A DNA stretch of 64,000 nucleotides from Pachyseris speciosa. Its lineage: Eukaryota; Cnidaria; Anthozoa; Scleractinia; Pachyseridae. Location of the stretch: positions 617,067 to 681,066 of the forward strand of contig JAEMWC010000458.1 in the NCBI GenBank assembly GCA_016490735.1, in the 5' to 3' direction. This document shows, piece by piece, positions 44,590 to 56,597 of the stretch. Made by a program: the position numbers and the translations under genes. The notes under the pieces were generated by a model. That model made no database searches and was not told the origin of the DNA. It worked only from the letters and a program-made list of their open reading frames with translations. Numbering within the stretch: position 1 is the first letter of the stretch; each line of letters begins with the position of its first letter.

Positions 44590-44830
44590 ACTCCTGCCCC
44601 CATAGACTCGATTTCCGGAAGTCCAACTCCCTCGTCTCTACCCCCTGGAGTTAGGTTAGTGGAGGCCCACTCCCTCCAATCAGAGAGGAGGCCCATTACT
44701 CCCTCCTCTCTACCCAGGTATGCTCACAGTGGCCCTGAGAGAAGGCCCTCTCCCTCCTCTTTATCCACTGTGTGCATCTCCTTGGGCTGTAGGTTTTGTT
44801 TTTCTTCACACTCCAGGGGTTCATGGGGCT
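44590..44830. repeat. Pyrimidine-rich degenerate minisatellite
   Basis: The phrase CTCCCTCCTCT with GAGAGGAGGCCC or GAGAGAAGGCCC recurs several times with irregular spacing. The open frame through it is a by-product of the repeat. Confidence 0.45.
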
Positions 44831-45892
44831 AAATCATTAATTGAGCACTTTGTCACCCACTTCCCCATTTTCAGCCACACAAAGTTGTCGTTGTCCTTAT
44901 TTTAAGAGGAAACAAGGGAAAGTTCATTAATGTCTCGTAAACATTTTGGCAAATTTCACGGATTTCGCAACTTGTATCGAAATTCTGCGCGAGGCCGTCT
45001 CGGTGTCTTGACTTCTTAAGCGATTGCGTCTAATTCGCAGAGAAAAAACTGTGGACTCACCGAGACCAACTCGAAAGCCTCAGCCACTTTGGATCACTGC
45101 GCACATTTGCTTTTCATCACTTGTGTAATTTAGTTTGCTAACTTATCTCTAAACCATGTAATGCACTTTAATGTAGAAATGTTTGTAAATAGTGCAAGAA
45201 AGAATAAACTAATCTGTACTGAAACTGAAACTGTGTCGCAAGATCACGGATTTACCATCGCTACTCTTTGTTATATGTGCGAATACAGTAGGATCAGTTC
45301 AAAGTGCATGTCAATGGTACCCAATTCATTGAATTACGACTGAATTTGAATCAGTCTGCAAGGCCGTAGCAAGGGAGCCCCCCACTCCCCCGTTTTTTTG
45401 CCCACCCAAACTTACCTGCGTTATGATCAAAAGTTTAAAACAAAATTTGAATCTCCCAGGGCTTTGAAACAAATGTCACTCACTCTTAAAGGAATTATTC
45501 CTGATAAACTATAGTATCCATTTCCCCATTTAATGTTTCTCCTTTTCTATTATGGACAACCGCTGAACTTGGCTGGAAAACTCGCCACCAGTAAACTCGC
45601 CACCAAGGGTCATCTCGCCACCAGTGATTGATTGGAAACAAATTTGCTGATCTATCCATAATCAACCATAATCTAAGAAATATTCAACACTTTCATTTCG
45701 AGTTTATTTATTCCGCGTGAAGGTACGTGAGGTGGGCAGGTCACGCAAGTAAAAATTTAAGTCATCAACCATTTAATAAATAAAGTCGAGAAATTGACAT
45801 AATTTATTTTTATTAGAAGCGTTATATGAGTAATAATCGTGTCAAAGTGCGTTCTTTTTTTAAAGTTTAACGAGTAGCATTATCTATCACAC
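44831..45892. other. Gene-free stretch with a TGAAAC-type retroelement tail
   Basis: At 45140-45232 a plus-strand segment ends AATAAACT, then GTACTGAAACTGAAACTG, matching the tails at 12.1 and 31.6 kb. Nothing else was recognised. The words CTCGCCACCAGT recur at 45583-45627 and, as GGTGGCGAG, at 46105-46145. Confidence 0.45.
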
Positions 45893-46027
45893 AAAGGCCT
45901 GACATCGACCTTAATTCTGAACTTAGTTCAGAGCTGCTTACAAGAAAGCATACTCATAAATTATGCTTTAAGTTCAGCTCATGAAAAGTTCGCCGTCTTA
46001 ATCAAAGCCGTCTGAATCGGACCTAAA
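45893..46027. mobile_element. Fragment of the GATTCA-type MITE family
   Basis: AGTTCAGCTCATGAAAAGTT followed by CGTCTGAATCGGACCTAA matches the right-hand part of the MITE at 7972-8373. A weak opposite end (AAAGGCCTGACATC) is at 45894. Confidence 0.5.
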
Positions 46028-46104
46028 ACCACTATAAACCGTAAAAAGTCGTCCCCTTTTATGAGCATCATGAACGCTCGCCCCACTACCAACCTTGATT
46101 ACTT

Positions 46105-46150
46105 ACTGATGGCGAGTTCTCTGGTGGCGAGTCTTCCTGGTGGCGAGATT
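46105..46150. repeat. Short GGTGGCGAG cluster
   Basis: GGCGAGTTCT, GGTGGCGAGTCTTC and GGTGGCGAG lie in close series; complementary CTCGCCACCA words occur near 45583-45627. The arrangement suggests the ends of a decayed element that surrounds the MITE fragment. Confidence 0.45.
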
Positions 46151-46189
46151 TGCAGCAAACATTTAAGGGAATTTGTGTCACTAGTTAAG

Positions 46190-46745
46190 AGCATAGTGTC
46201 ATCAGCAAATGAGATATTTATACCCTTTAATCTAAAGAGTTAGGGAGATGAATACATGTACCTCTACAGTTTGGTTCTTGTCTGATTTGTAAAGCCAGCT
46301 AGTCGCTCCACCGTTAGGATAAACAGGGAAGGGCTTACGGGCACCCCTGACATATGACTCTCAAACCTTCAAAATAATTTTTGTCATAAAGCCGGCGTTC
46401 ATAACTGCTGTTTTGCCATTATTAAAGAGAACGGAAAGCCAATTTCTTATAGAAGGTCCAAAGTTGAAAAGTTCTAAAGTTTTTGTTATAGCTTCTCTCT
46501 ATAGAGTCAATTTAGCTTTTTCAAAGTCCACGAATAGAAAGATTTCTGAGATATTTTTAGGCTCTGTTTATTCCATTAGATCACTTAGTTATAAGAGTCT
46601 TATATTCTGACCGATATAATCTATTCTTGACAAAACCCGTTTGGTCAGAATGACTATTAATTTTAGTAGAAATATTTCTGTTCGTTTGGCAATAGCTGTG
46701 TTTGAGAGAATTCTGTAGTATAGTCAACGTTAAGCAGAGTTATAG
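46190..46745 (-). pseudogene. L1-like reverse transcriptase relic
   Basis: The minus strand gives broken RT frames in order: NVDY, QTGFVKNR, FVDFEKA (RT motif with the first catalytic Asp), FNFGPSIRNWLSVLFNNGKT, VMNAGFM, SPSLFILTVERLA, and finally INISFADDTMLL with the catalytic FADD. Several stops and shifts separate them. It is of a different family from the intact LINE, whose matching motifs read CIDFKKAFD and LELFADDLTG. A close relative is at 57.6-58.1 kb. Confidence 0.75.
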
Positions 46746-46920
46746 GATGCCAGATAGTTATTCTGACACTTAGTGGCTGTGTTCTTTAAGAGACAGCGAC
46801 AGCGACAATTCACTGTCCATTCCTCTTTGTTTTTCTTTGCGACAGCGACATTTTTCCCTAACGAAACAAGCGACAGATTCGTAATCGAGCGACAAAGCGA
46901 CACCAGACCACCCATTGGAA

Positions 46921-48722
46921 GGCCTCGCGACTGGAGGCTTGTCCAATACTGTCGACATGATACGAGTCGTAAAATACGTTTTTCAACTCGTGCGAGTGGA
47001 CAAGTTGTATCGACTCGACAGACGGGGTTGTCGAGTAGACAAATGCATGTGATTAGGGGGACTTAGAATTTTGGTGCGAGTTAGACATGGCAAGGGTCAC
47101 TGCGATAGAGTTCTCGAGCCGTACGACTCGTTCGAGTGGAGAAAGCGATTGTCGAGTCGACAGCCGGGGCTGTCGAGTGGACAAATGCATCTCATTAGGG
47201 AGACTTAGAATTTTTGGTGCGGGTTTTACATGCCAAGGGTCACTGCGATAGGGTTGTCGAGTCGTACGACTCGTTTGAGTGGACAAGGCGATTGTCGAGT
47301 CGACAGACGGGGTTGTCGAGTGGACAAATGCATCTTTTCGCTGTAGTATCGTGGCTTTAAGAACGAGGCATACTCATGTGTAGCTCGCTTGTTTCTGCTG
47401 GTTGCACATTTCCACTTGAGGCGTAAAGAACGCGGTATATACATGAGTAACGTGCGCTTGTTTCTGCTCGTGGCTTAAAGAACGAGGCACACACATGTGT
47501 AGCGCGCTTGTTTATGCTGGTTGCGATTTTCCCTTTGTGGTTTAAAGAATGAGGTGTAAACTAGTGACGCACGCTTCGTCGCTTCTTTCTGCCTGGGCTT
47601 AGAGAACGAGGCATCATATGGCTAGCGCGCTTGTTTACACGAGTAACGCGCGCTTATCTCTGCTCGTTGGTTAAAGAACGACGTATACTCATGTGTAGCG
47701 CCCATGTTTCTGCCGGTTGCGTTTTCCTGCTCGGTATAAAGAACGAGGTGTATACGTATAAGAGGAGCTTGTTTCGACCCGCAGCTTAAAGAACGAGGCA
47801 TATACTTGAGTAACGCACGCTTGTTTCTGTTCCTGGCTTAAAGAACGAGGCATACACATGTGTACCGCGCTTGTTTCTGCCGGTTGCGCCTTACCGCTTG
47901 TGGTTCAAAGAACGAAGCGAAACTGTAGTATCGCGCGCTTGTTTCGGCTCGTGGCTTTAAGAACGAGGAATACGCATGAGTAACGCGCGCTTGTTTCTAC
48001 TCATGGGTTAAAGAACGAGGCATACTCATGTGTAACTCGCTTGTTTCTGCCGGTTGCGCCTTACTGCTTGTGGTTCAAAGAACGAAGCGAAACTGTAGTA
48101 TCGCGCGCTTGATTCGGCTCGTGGCTTAAGAACGAGGAATACGCATGATAACGCGCGCTTGTTTCTCTCAAGGGTTAAAGAACGAAGCATACACATGTGT
48201 AGCGCGCTTGTTTCTGCAAGTTGCGCTTTCCGCTTGTGGTTTAAACCAGTAACTCACGATTGTCGCTTCTTTCTGCTCGCGGCTTAGAGAACTAGGCATA
48301 CATATGTGTAGCGTGCTTGTTTCGATTTTCCGCCATGTTAATCTTTCTGCTAATGAGATGCATTTTTCCACTCGACAAGTTATTTTGTCGAGTCGACAAT
48401 AACTTTGTCCACTCGTACGACTCGTACAACTCGACAACTGTTCGAAGCGGACCCTTGGGTGAACTGATGAGATGCATGCTAATCTGCATTTTTCCTACTC
48501 GACAAGTTATTTTGTGGAGTCGACAATAATTTTGTCCACTCGTACGATTCGTACAACTCGACAACTGTTCGAGGCGGACCTTTGGGTGAACTAATGAGAT
48601 GCATTTTCCACTCAACAACTCTGTCTGTCGAGTCGACACAAGTTGTCCACTCGTACGAGTTATAAAACGTATTTTTCAACTCGTATCATGTCGACAGTAT
48701 TGGACATGACTGTCGCGACTAG
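46921..48722. mobile_element. Foldback element of 1.8 kb made of inverted minisatellites
   Basis: Both ends carry GTCCAATACTGTCGACATGA in opposite orientation, followed by GTCGAGT/GACTCGA-rich repeats. The left arm (about 46960-47335) has three blocks with CGACAGACGGGGTTGTCGAG and GACAAATGCAT. The right arm (about 48345-48690) has the inverted version with ATGCAT and CACTCGACAA. Between them, 47340-48330 is a tandem array of roughly 17 degenerate units of 50-58 bp with the core TTAAAGAACGAGGCATACAC and GCGCGCTTGTTTCTGC. No protein is encoded. Confidence 0.8.
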
Positions 48723-48889
48723 CCATGGAAAAGAAATTCAATCTGAATCCCTGGTGGTATGCATTATTGAGCATCACAATTATCCTGCAGGTAAGTAACA
48801 GCGATGCCTGATAGCAATTTATGTTTCTCCCGAAGGTCGTAGAACAGTGCAATAGTGATGTCTGGTTACACATTCAAAACAAGCACAAA

Positions 48890-48922
48890 CTGGTGCACAT
48901 CTACATCTACATCTACTTTATT
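48890..48922. repeat. (CATCTA)n microsatellite
   Basis: Short CATCTA repeats lie directly before TTTATTGACTG, possibly the tail of a minus-strand retroelement. Confidence 0.45.
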
Positions 48923-48949
48923 GACTGATAAAGCAGAATCCCTGCATCA

Positions 48950-49433
48950 TAGCCTGCACACAGGCTGTTCATTTGGGCAGCTCAGAGTGGTTGGCGCTCG
49001 GTCAAATGCTAAGGGATTGAGGCGAGCGAGGGAAAGAAGAGCCTGCAGTGGTCTCTGTATGATTTGAGTATTTACGTTCAGATTCTGAACGTAAATATTG
49101 GTTGGCTCATCCAACAGCCTGCGGTGCGGACTTGTCACGAAGTGAAACTGAACCGATTTCATTGAGCCCATGCTTTTCTGAGTGAAGCTATCTTAGTTTT
49201 TTTCAAGAAAGAAAGATCAAGACCTTCTCAGTGAAAAGGATGTGATGGCCGTGCTGCCTTACAGCCTTTGGAAAAAGCCTTGTGTTTCAAGTTTTTGCTC
49301 TTGTTAAATCGATGGATTCCGTTTCCTCTTCCTTTCCTTGCTCGCCCCAATCCTGTACCTTTTGACAGTGTGCCATTAATTGAGGCAAAAATCCCCTCTG
49401 TGTTGCCCGAATGAAGAGCCTGTATGCAGGCTA
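48950..49433. mobile_element. Mutator-like MITE, TAGCCTGCACACAGG ends, 484 bp
   Basis: The left end TAGCCTGCACACAGGCTGTT mirrors the right end, whose complement reads TAGCCTGCATACAGGCTCTT. Similarity continues to CATTTGGGCAG / CATTCGGGCAA. The flanking 9-mers CCTGCATCA and ACTGTATCA match at 7 of 9 positions. A perfect hairpin (ATTTACGTTCAG-ATT-CTGAACGTAAAT, 49070-49096) lies inside. Confidence 0.65.
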
Positions 49434-51580
49434 ACTGTATCACTTAATACATGTTTTATTTGAATCGCTATTACTGTTGTTTTACTATTTTTCAATTTAA
49501 AAACCAGCAAGTAGGCATCTCTTGAAAACTCAACTTAAAATGTATGCTAGCAGTGAAGGATTTGGGTAAATAATGTTCCTGTTTAAATTATTCTGACTTC
49601 ATCTACGGTCAGCCTGCTAAAATCTTGGTCTTTTTGCTTGGATCAAAATGAAAAATTCACCAAAAAGACTGAGAAAGTCAATATGCTATTTACAGGCGCA
49701 TGTACTGTGTCAGACTAAAATTATAGGAATTTTCAAATGTTCAGGAAAGTTCCTTATAATACATTAGATGTCTAGATGCATAGTTTATGGAAGCATATTA
49801 TTTTTCTATTAAAAAATGATGAAATTTTTACAGATTGAAGCGTATTTATCACTGTAAACTGTATAGCCCCAGCTTTCGTTTTGAATTCCAGTTGCTCTTG
49901 TAGTGGCTCAGTTTTACACATGTATTTTTTTCTGTGAATTAATGTATCCTGACCAGCAGAATTCTGTACAGCATGCAAGTAATGTATTGGAGCAACAATG
50001 ACCAACCAATGTGAGCAAAATGTATTCATCATGTTTAGACCACAAAGTTCAAGAGAAGTCTCACAAAGGACCTTCAACACGTTGGTCAGAAAGAAACATG
50101 AGTTTAATTAATTCACTGGTCCTGCCAGGGATTTATTTGTCTTTGCATCAGTTGTAATAGGGAGGTGTATGATTACTTAATTGCCCAGTATGCCCAATTT
50201 GTACCGTGAAAATTGAAGGTCAGCCAACGTCAGCTCATACACCGTACATTTACTGACAAAAATCATCAAAGTGGTAACATGCTCAACTGAGGGAACCCAC
50301 TAGTCAAGTTATGTTTTTATATATGAAAATTGCAAACAAAATTTGCAACTCTTAAAACACAATGCACAGTGTCATTTCACTAAACCAGAGAAAGCAAAAC
50401 GTTACTTTCATAAAACTGGGTTAAATGATTTTTATTCATGGATAAATTAGGTGTCCTTCCTTAATTCTATTGAGAAAATAATATAGAACTAAATTTTGGC
50501 CCTTTATACTGTTGTCAGGGCCTGACTACATGTATTTAGGAACTATCTTATCAGTATCCAATTTGCACTTTGAGTTTTCTTATTGTTGGACAGTGGTATA
50601 GTAAGCCGTTGGGGACTGGTGCCCTAAGTGTCTTCCCTTCAAGTCATGCAAGTTAAGCAACACAGATAACAATTGCGGACAAGATGAGTAAGAGGGTACC
50701 TTCACTTTTTAAGCTATAATTCTGTATAGTTACATTCAACAGATTTGTAACGTATGTATATTAAGCTGATGATGTTCAGACTAAATATGAACAGGTTCAA
50801 CCAAAACAGGATGAAAGAAACCCTTTTGAAGATCAGAGAAACAATGAGAGTGAAGATTAGTGAGATGGTAAAGTGAGAAATACTTTGGCCTGGCATCAAT
50901 ATCACTGGTAAAATAGTTTTATCAAGTGAAAGCTTTGTGAACAAAAAACTGATTCAAACTCTCACACAAAGGAACATACAAAGAAAAAGTGTTTTGAACA
51001 TTCTCATTCTTTGAAAGGGTAACTGCTACAAGCAAAAATATTGAAAATTATAAATATATTTTATTTTTTCCAGAGGAAATAAAAACAAAATGGGTGATAA
51101 ATAAACTTCAAGTCAACCCTCAACTCAGTTGTCATCCTTGTAGCTTTGTTATTGATTTTCTAGATGTGTTTGAGCTACTTATCTCATTGGCCAAAATTCA
51201 AGTCATGGTACTTGTATTAACCACTCTATATACACTGTAAAAATGTGAAATGTCGGATAGAGGCGCTCGATCTCATTCTTTTTTTTCCAAAATATACAAT
51301 TTAGTAGCACCAGTTTAGCAGTCTTTAAAATAGAATTTTGATGAAAATGTTGAATGAAAGATGATTGTGGTTTTTTGTCCTTGGTAACTAGTAATTCCAT
51401 CCACATTAATGAAAATATTTAATGTTCACAATTTTTCAACACAAAATGTTATCACTGAGTCCATGTGAGTTCACAATTAACTGTTGAATCTAAGACTACT
51501 GTTGATCTCTATGGATGGAGACACTACATCAGTTACTTGGAACAAGAATAGTAGTCAACAGCAATTACAGCCAAGCCGAC
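49434..51580. other. Gene-free stretch
   Basis: No gene, RNA gene or clear element was recognised over about 2.1 kb. A hydrophobic minus-strand ORF at 50714-50944 is AT-driven and has no motif. Confidence 0.5.
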
Positions 51581-51584
51581 ATTT

Positions 51585-51945
51585 AAAATTCAATAAAATA
51601 ATAATAATAGTATAATAATAATAAATAAAAATAACAACAACAACATCAACAGCAACAACACAACAACAATTAAACTGTCCAGCTAATTGTCTTGCAAGTA
51701 CAAAAAAAATCAAAACAAAACAAAGTTGAACTGAAAGCATAATTATAGACGCAAGGCTCTTGGAGCACGGAGCCTACAGCCAGTCCAAATAAGCTGTATG
51801 TACTTGGAGAAAAATCATTGAGCAGGGTGTACAACCAACCCAAACTCAGCCCACTTATGGCACCATCCATGCAGGATTCTAACCCCGGCCACTTTGGTGG
51901 AAGGCGAGTGCTCTCACCACTGTTGCAATTCCCTGCTCCCAGCAA
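51585..51945 (-). mobile_element. tRNA-derived SINE with triplet tail
   Basis: The minus-strand head has A-box-like CAGTGGTGAGAGCACTCGCC and B-box-like GGGGTTAGAATCC. A body follows, and the tail is TTG/TTA triplets (seen on the plus strand as AACAACAAC and ATAATAATA). It shares its head with the SINE at 5203-5540 but is more decayed. Confidence 0.7.
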
Positions 51946-52720
51946 TAATTATGCTAACTGTTAATACATGCACATACAGGTAATACACATGTAGCATGTT
52001 CTTTAAAAGTTCTACATTACATTTTCATCTCAATCAAAGTCTGTTTAGTGTTATTTCAGTGTACAGTACAGTTGATGATCAACTTTGAAGGTTCCGGCCA
52101 GCCTAACAAATTTCCATTTCAACTCAACTGAGTATGGACAAGATGCCTGTCATAAATACATGTATTAGGGAAAATTAGTCTAACTACATGTATTTAACCA
52201 GTCATGATCTGATAAATATTCAGGTGAACTGTAAAAGTTATCTTCAAACCCACAAAGTTTAAAACAAAAACATACATGTATACACTGTAGTGTGCACATG
52301 TGGAATCATCATGCTTAATGACATAGTTGTGACATGGCTTATGTAAAGTTGTATGCCTTGCAAACGGTTGGTAAGCTAGACATGTCAATAAAACTACCTG
52401 CAACAATGCAATAAATTCTTACAAGTTCAAAAGTATCATTGAATGAACTTCCACTGACAAGTTCAGAAGTATCATTTACACTGTAAGTGCCAGCTAGTCT
52501 CATTGGTTTAATAAGGTACTGAGTAGACAATGTAGCTTCAATTAAGCTACAACAGTAGAATGATGCTGCTACAATCAGGTATCCTGTTTTCACTTTTAAA
52601 TAGTAGCATTGTTCTAGTGATATCATTGTTAAATATAGAGCCTAAAGATACTACAGTAATCATTAAATGACTAGAACATTATAGACTATTCTATACAATC
52701 TACTTAAACCTCTCAATATT
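51946..52720. other. Gene-free stretch
   Basis: No gene is recognised. The words AAGTTCA(A/G)AAGTATCATT are repeated at 52425 and 52459, a small local duplication. Confidence 0.45.
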
Positions 52721-52934
52721 TGAAGGGCTGGGGCATAAACTGCCTATGTAGAATTTTCAGCCGTTTTTTTAGTTCGCTTAAATTTGTCCAAATTTTTGCA
52801 TGTGAACTGCATTTTGATTCAAAAACATTGTCCCGTATTTTTTTTCACCGATTTCTTTTTCGTTTTCGAGAAATAACGTATGCAAAAAAAACCCCTAAAA
52901 CTCTAAATAGGCAGTTTATGCCCCCAGCCCTTCA
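52721..52934. mobile_element. MITE with GAAGGGCTGGGG ends, copy A
   Basis: The ends TGAAGGGCTGGGGCATAAAC and GTTTATGCCCCCAGCCCTTC are inverted, with further match through TGCCTAT. The 214-bp element has a second copy in the same orientation at 55370-55586, with the same interior (TTTGTCCAAATTTTTGCATG). Confidence 0.8.
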
Positions 52935-53069
52935 TATGGTGGAGTATGCTCATTAACAATGCCCAAGGGTGTTCTTTGAGTGAAAGACTAAGCGCCAAAT
53001 GCTCGTAACCGATTTAAGAGAACACAGAACGTTTCTATTCAGTTAGACGTAATGCGCAATGTGTCGTTT

Positions 53070-53580
53070 TTGCTAAATCATAACACTCGACTAGCTTGCT
53101 TGGCACGAAAACAGTGCACAATTCGTGGTTGACTTAAAAAAAAAACAGCACACAGTAGCCTTGGTTAACCTCTGGTCAGCGCGCAAAGATTTTGTCCGAC
53201 CTGAAAACAACACTCACTCCGAAGAGATTCGGGGTTATTGTTGGGTTTAGGTTGGACTTAACATTAGGGTTAGAGCGTCGGCTAGGGCTAGGGATAGGGT
53301 TAGGAACATGGTTAGGGTTAGTGTTAATGTTAACGTCAACGCTAGCATTAAAGCGCGGTTGTTTGAGTCCGAATCAGCTTAACTGAAGGGTTCGTCCGAG
53401 TCGAAAACAGCGCCTAGTTGCCTTGGTTGACTCTAAGTTCTTTCGGAAAGGCTTTGGCCGATATAACACAGCGCTAAAAGTCGGTTCTTTGTCTTAAATA
53501 CAGCGTACATCTTAAATCCAGCGTACAAAAACCTCGGTTGATTCTAAATCAGTGCGCAAAAAGCTTGCCGATGGCTGAAA
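53070..53580. repeat. Degenerate minisatellite with interstitial telomere-like repeats
   Basis: The phrase built from AACAGCGC, GCCTTGGTTGACTCTAA, CAGCGCGCAAA and TTGGCCGA recurs about four times. At 53243-53320 it is interrupted by TTAGGG-like repeats (TAGGGTTAG, GGGCTAGGG, ATAGGGTTAGG, GGTTAGGGTTAG). TTAGGG is the usual animal telomere repeat, known in cnidarians. Confidence 0.6.
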
Positions 53581-54720
53581 AATCACAAAATATTAAAGAC
53601 GGCTGTTTTAACTTGAAGAAACTTTTTGGCAAGACAACTCCTTTTGGTGACCTACACCATAAATTTGAGTTAATCAGATGTTCTAGGGCAAAAATTAAGA
53701 GTCCTAAGAGTACGCTGTTTTCCGTCGTGTTTCGTTTACTCAGAACGTTGTGTTGCGTAGTAAATTAAAACTTGCGCGTGGTTTCGGCAGTTGAAACGTT
53801 TTTGATGGATTCATTTTCATCGTCAAGTGGAAAACAATGGAATGAAAATCTTAAAAAAGTTAGCGTAAATGACGACAGTGAAAGAATTTGACAGAAATAC
53901 TTAACTCTTTTAATTTCTGAAATTAACTTGGCTCCAAAACGTAAAAAAAATTGCATTAAATTCAATCCCTTCATCACGCGTGATGGATTGTCTCATCACA
54001 ATGACTGTAGTCGCGCACAAATGTTTATCTCGCGTGATAGTACTTTTTGCTGTAGTTTATTAGCCTCCATAGAGGCAAAAAGCCGAGGCGATCAACGCAA
54101 AGGTGATTTATGTGTTAAAATTCGGCAGCGTGTTTACCAAATATTCATTCTCACTTGTTCATCAGTCACGGATATGTTTCGAACCAACAAGCGCAGATGT
54201 TACAGCAATTCACCGGTTTCGCAGAGGTTGTGGGTTCGAATCCCGTACAAGCTTTTTTTTTTTTCGTTTTGTTTTGTTTTGTTTTGTTTTTTGGTTTCAC
54301 TACTGCTTAAGTTGTGTTCATAACTGCGGCGATCGTTCACGTTATCATCCGTTGTTTACTTACATCTGATTCACACAGACGAATCGCGATGAGTACCGCT
54401 TAATATTGCTTTGAATGTTTGCCGTGCGCGCCAATGCAACTTTTCCATGGATTGTGTTCATGATACTCATCGAAAACGGGCAGACTTGCAGACGAATGAA
54501 TTCTCGGTAGCGTTTCCGAAGTCTTAGGATTGGTTTCGACCAACTATTTCACGGCTAACAGTAAAAGCAAGCTGGGATTTCATGTCATGAGTGGTTTCAA
54601 ATAATGCGCTCTTCAAAATTAATGAACAATGGAAACCTCGGTGCAGCAGCTAGACAGTTTTTAAAGTCATATTAAAAGGTAGAGTTTTTACTGAAAACAA
54701 GTAATAAACTGCCCCAACCC
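53581..54720. other. Gene-free stretch with a B-box-like site
   Basis: At 54219-54245 GGTTGTGGGTTCGAATCCCG is a perfect tRNA T-loop/B-box sequence, followed by a T run that could stop Pol III. No matching A-box or cloverleaf was found upstream, so it is probably a SINE or tRNA fragment. No gene was recognised. Confidence 0.45.
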
Positions 54721-55369
54721 ACCGCCCCCCGCGAGAATTTTTGACTTCAGACGGCGCCCTCTTTGACCGCAATGAATTCTGGGATCATTGTCTGCTCCAA
54801 GCGCGAACAACAAGACTCTTGAAACATACACTTTTCGCCATAAGTCCAAAAACCACTCTCGCTTTCCAAGCTTTCAACACGGCAACTTTGACAAATGGAC
54901 CAAGACTAGCAACGACGCGCTGCTTTTTGAGACGAGAGTTGTTTACAGACTTTTTCCGCCTGGCTTCTACTCTGTACTCCAAAACCCGACAGTCAACTTA
55001 AACTTATATCTCATCGTGATTTGGTAAGCACAGAGAAAACGCTAACTGGATTCTTTCAGAAGCGTTAAAAACTTGCGGATCTGCAGACTTTTAATGACGT
55101 CTTTCGATCACCAGGCGGGAACGCAAACCGATAATGCAGTTAATAAGTAGCGATCCACAGCTCCAGCACTCACGTAAGTTTCGTATCCGATGAGCTAAAT
55201 CAATGTTTTAACCGCGAAATTTATAGTCTACGTCACACTATCAAACAATCCTTTCTACCCGTCAATCATTTAACGTCCAGTTTTAGTTTTACTCTTCACA
55301 AATGTTCACATAATTCACGTAATTTCTATGAATATTAATATGGTACGCATGCAAATGAGCTTAACTTCA

Positions 55370-55586
55370 TGAAGGGCTGGGGGCATTAACTGCCTATGTG
55401 GAATTTGCGGCCGTTGTTTTAGTTTGCTTGGATTTGTCCAAATTTTTGCATGTGAACTGCATTTTGATTCAGAAACATTGTGCCGTATTATTTTCACCGA
55501 TTTCTTTTTCGTTTTCGAGAAATAACGTATGCAAAAAAAAAAACACCTAAAATTCTACATAGGCAGTTTATGCCCCCAGCCCTTCA
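55370..55586. mobile_element. MITE with GAAGGGCTGGGG ends, copy B
   Basis: Same family, orientation and length as the element at 52721-52934, with perfect inverted ends TGAAGGGCTGGGGGCATTAA (left, one mismatch) and TTATGCCCCCAGCCCTTCA. The inner sequence CACCGATTTCTTTTTCGTTT is shared. Confidence 0.8.
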
Positions 55587-55593
55587 ATTAAAC

Positions 55594-56597
55594 TTAAAGG
55601 GAAACTCCACTCTTACAACATATTGATGCTAAATTGTAGGCAATAATTACTAGATTTCAAATTTTGCTTTTTTGGTAAAGTCGAGGACCACCGACTAATG
55701 AACACGAAAAGCGAGTGGAACTATTTCCGCATCCCCACCCGCTGTGGTGTCAGTGTAGCTCATACGGAGAAATTTGGTGACTCTGTACATGGAACACGCG
55801 TTTGAAATTTGAATTTTAAGTACGGTGCGCGCGCGGAGTGTTTCGTTTGAAACTTTAGGGAGTTGTTGAGCGACGTACGTCAACCGGAAGTGAGACGTTT
55901 TCTCTTCTTTGTCTTCTTGGCGCCACCAGATTTGTATTACTAAGTGTCTTTACTCTTATAGAGACGATTTATTTGAAAATTTTTGCACAACCACTGCCCA
56001 AATATGAGAAATGCCCACTTCCTTAAACTCCCTTTTGTTACACGCGACCAACGGTACATTGTAAGATTAACTGTTGAGGCTGTTGTTACAGCGAAACTAG
56101 TTTTGTGAATTTCACAATGTGTGTTGAAAGTATTTTAATTTGAATTTTTCTTTCAAGTGCAAATGAGGTGTAGTAATACTTTCTTAGCTTCGGCTAATAG
56201 ACTTTCAGCTAATAGACTTTCAGAAGATAAATTGTTTTAAAATGTGGATATAACTTTTAATTGTACAAAAACTGGATATCATCATCGCCAATTTTCGCTT
56301 TTAAATTTCCCGTGCGCGGCCATTTTGGAGTTGATGAAGTGTAATGGTTGCCCTATTGTTTAACAGAAATGACTTTCTGCCTCATTTGCTTCCTGACAAT
56401 AGCTGCAACCATTACACGTAATCAAATCCAAAATGGCTGCGCCTGGCAAATTTGAAAGTGAAAATAGGCGATAATGCTATCGATTTTTTTGCACACTTAA
56501 CTGTTATATCCACGTTTCAATACAAAATTTGGAAGTTAGAAATTATTTTCAACAATTTAGCGTAAATTTTTTGTAAAAGAGTGGAGGTTCCCTTTAA
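55594..56597. mobile_element. TIR element TTAAAGGGAAACTCCACTCT, about 1 kb
   Basis: The left end TTAAAGGGAAACTCCACTCT mirrors the right end AGAGTGGAGGTTCCCTTTAA, and looser inverted similarity (GCTAAATTGT) goes on for about 60 bases. Inside is another imperfect inverted pair around 56220-56520. No transposase was seen. Confidence 0.65.

Noticed and set aside
44563..44832. 89-codon Pro/Ser-rich frame
   Set aside because: It is produced by a pyrimidine-rich minisatellite; no domain and no splice context.
54219..54245. Possible tRNA gene because of a perfect B-box and a following T run
   Set aside because: No A-box, acceptor stem or anticodon arm could be assembled upstream.
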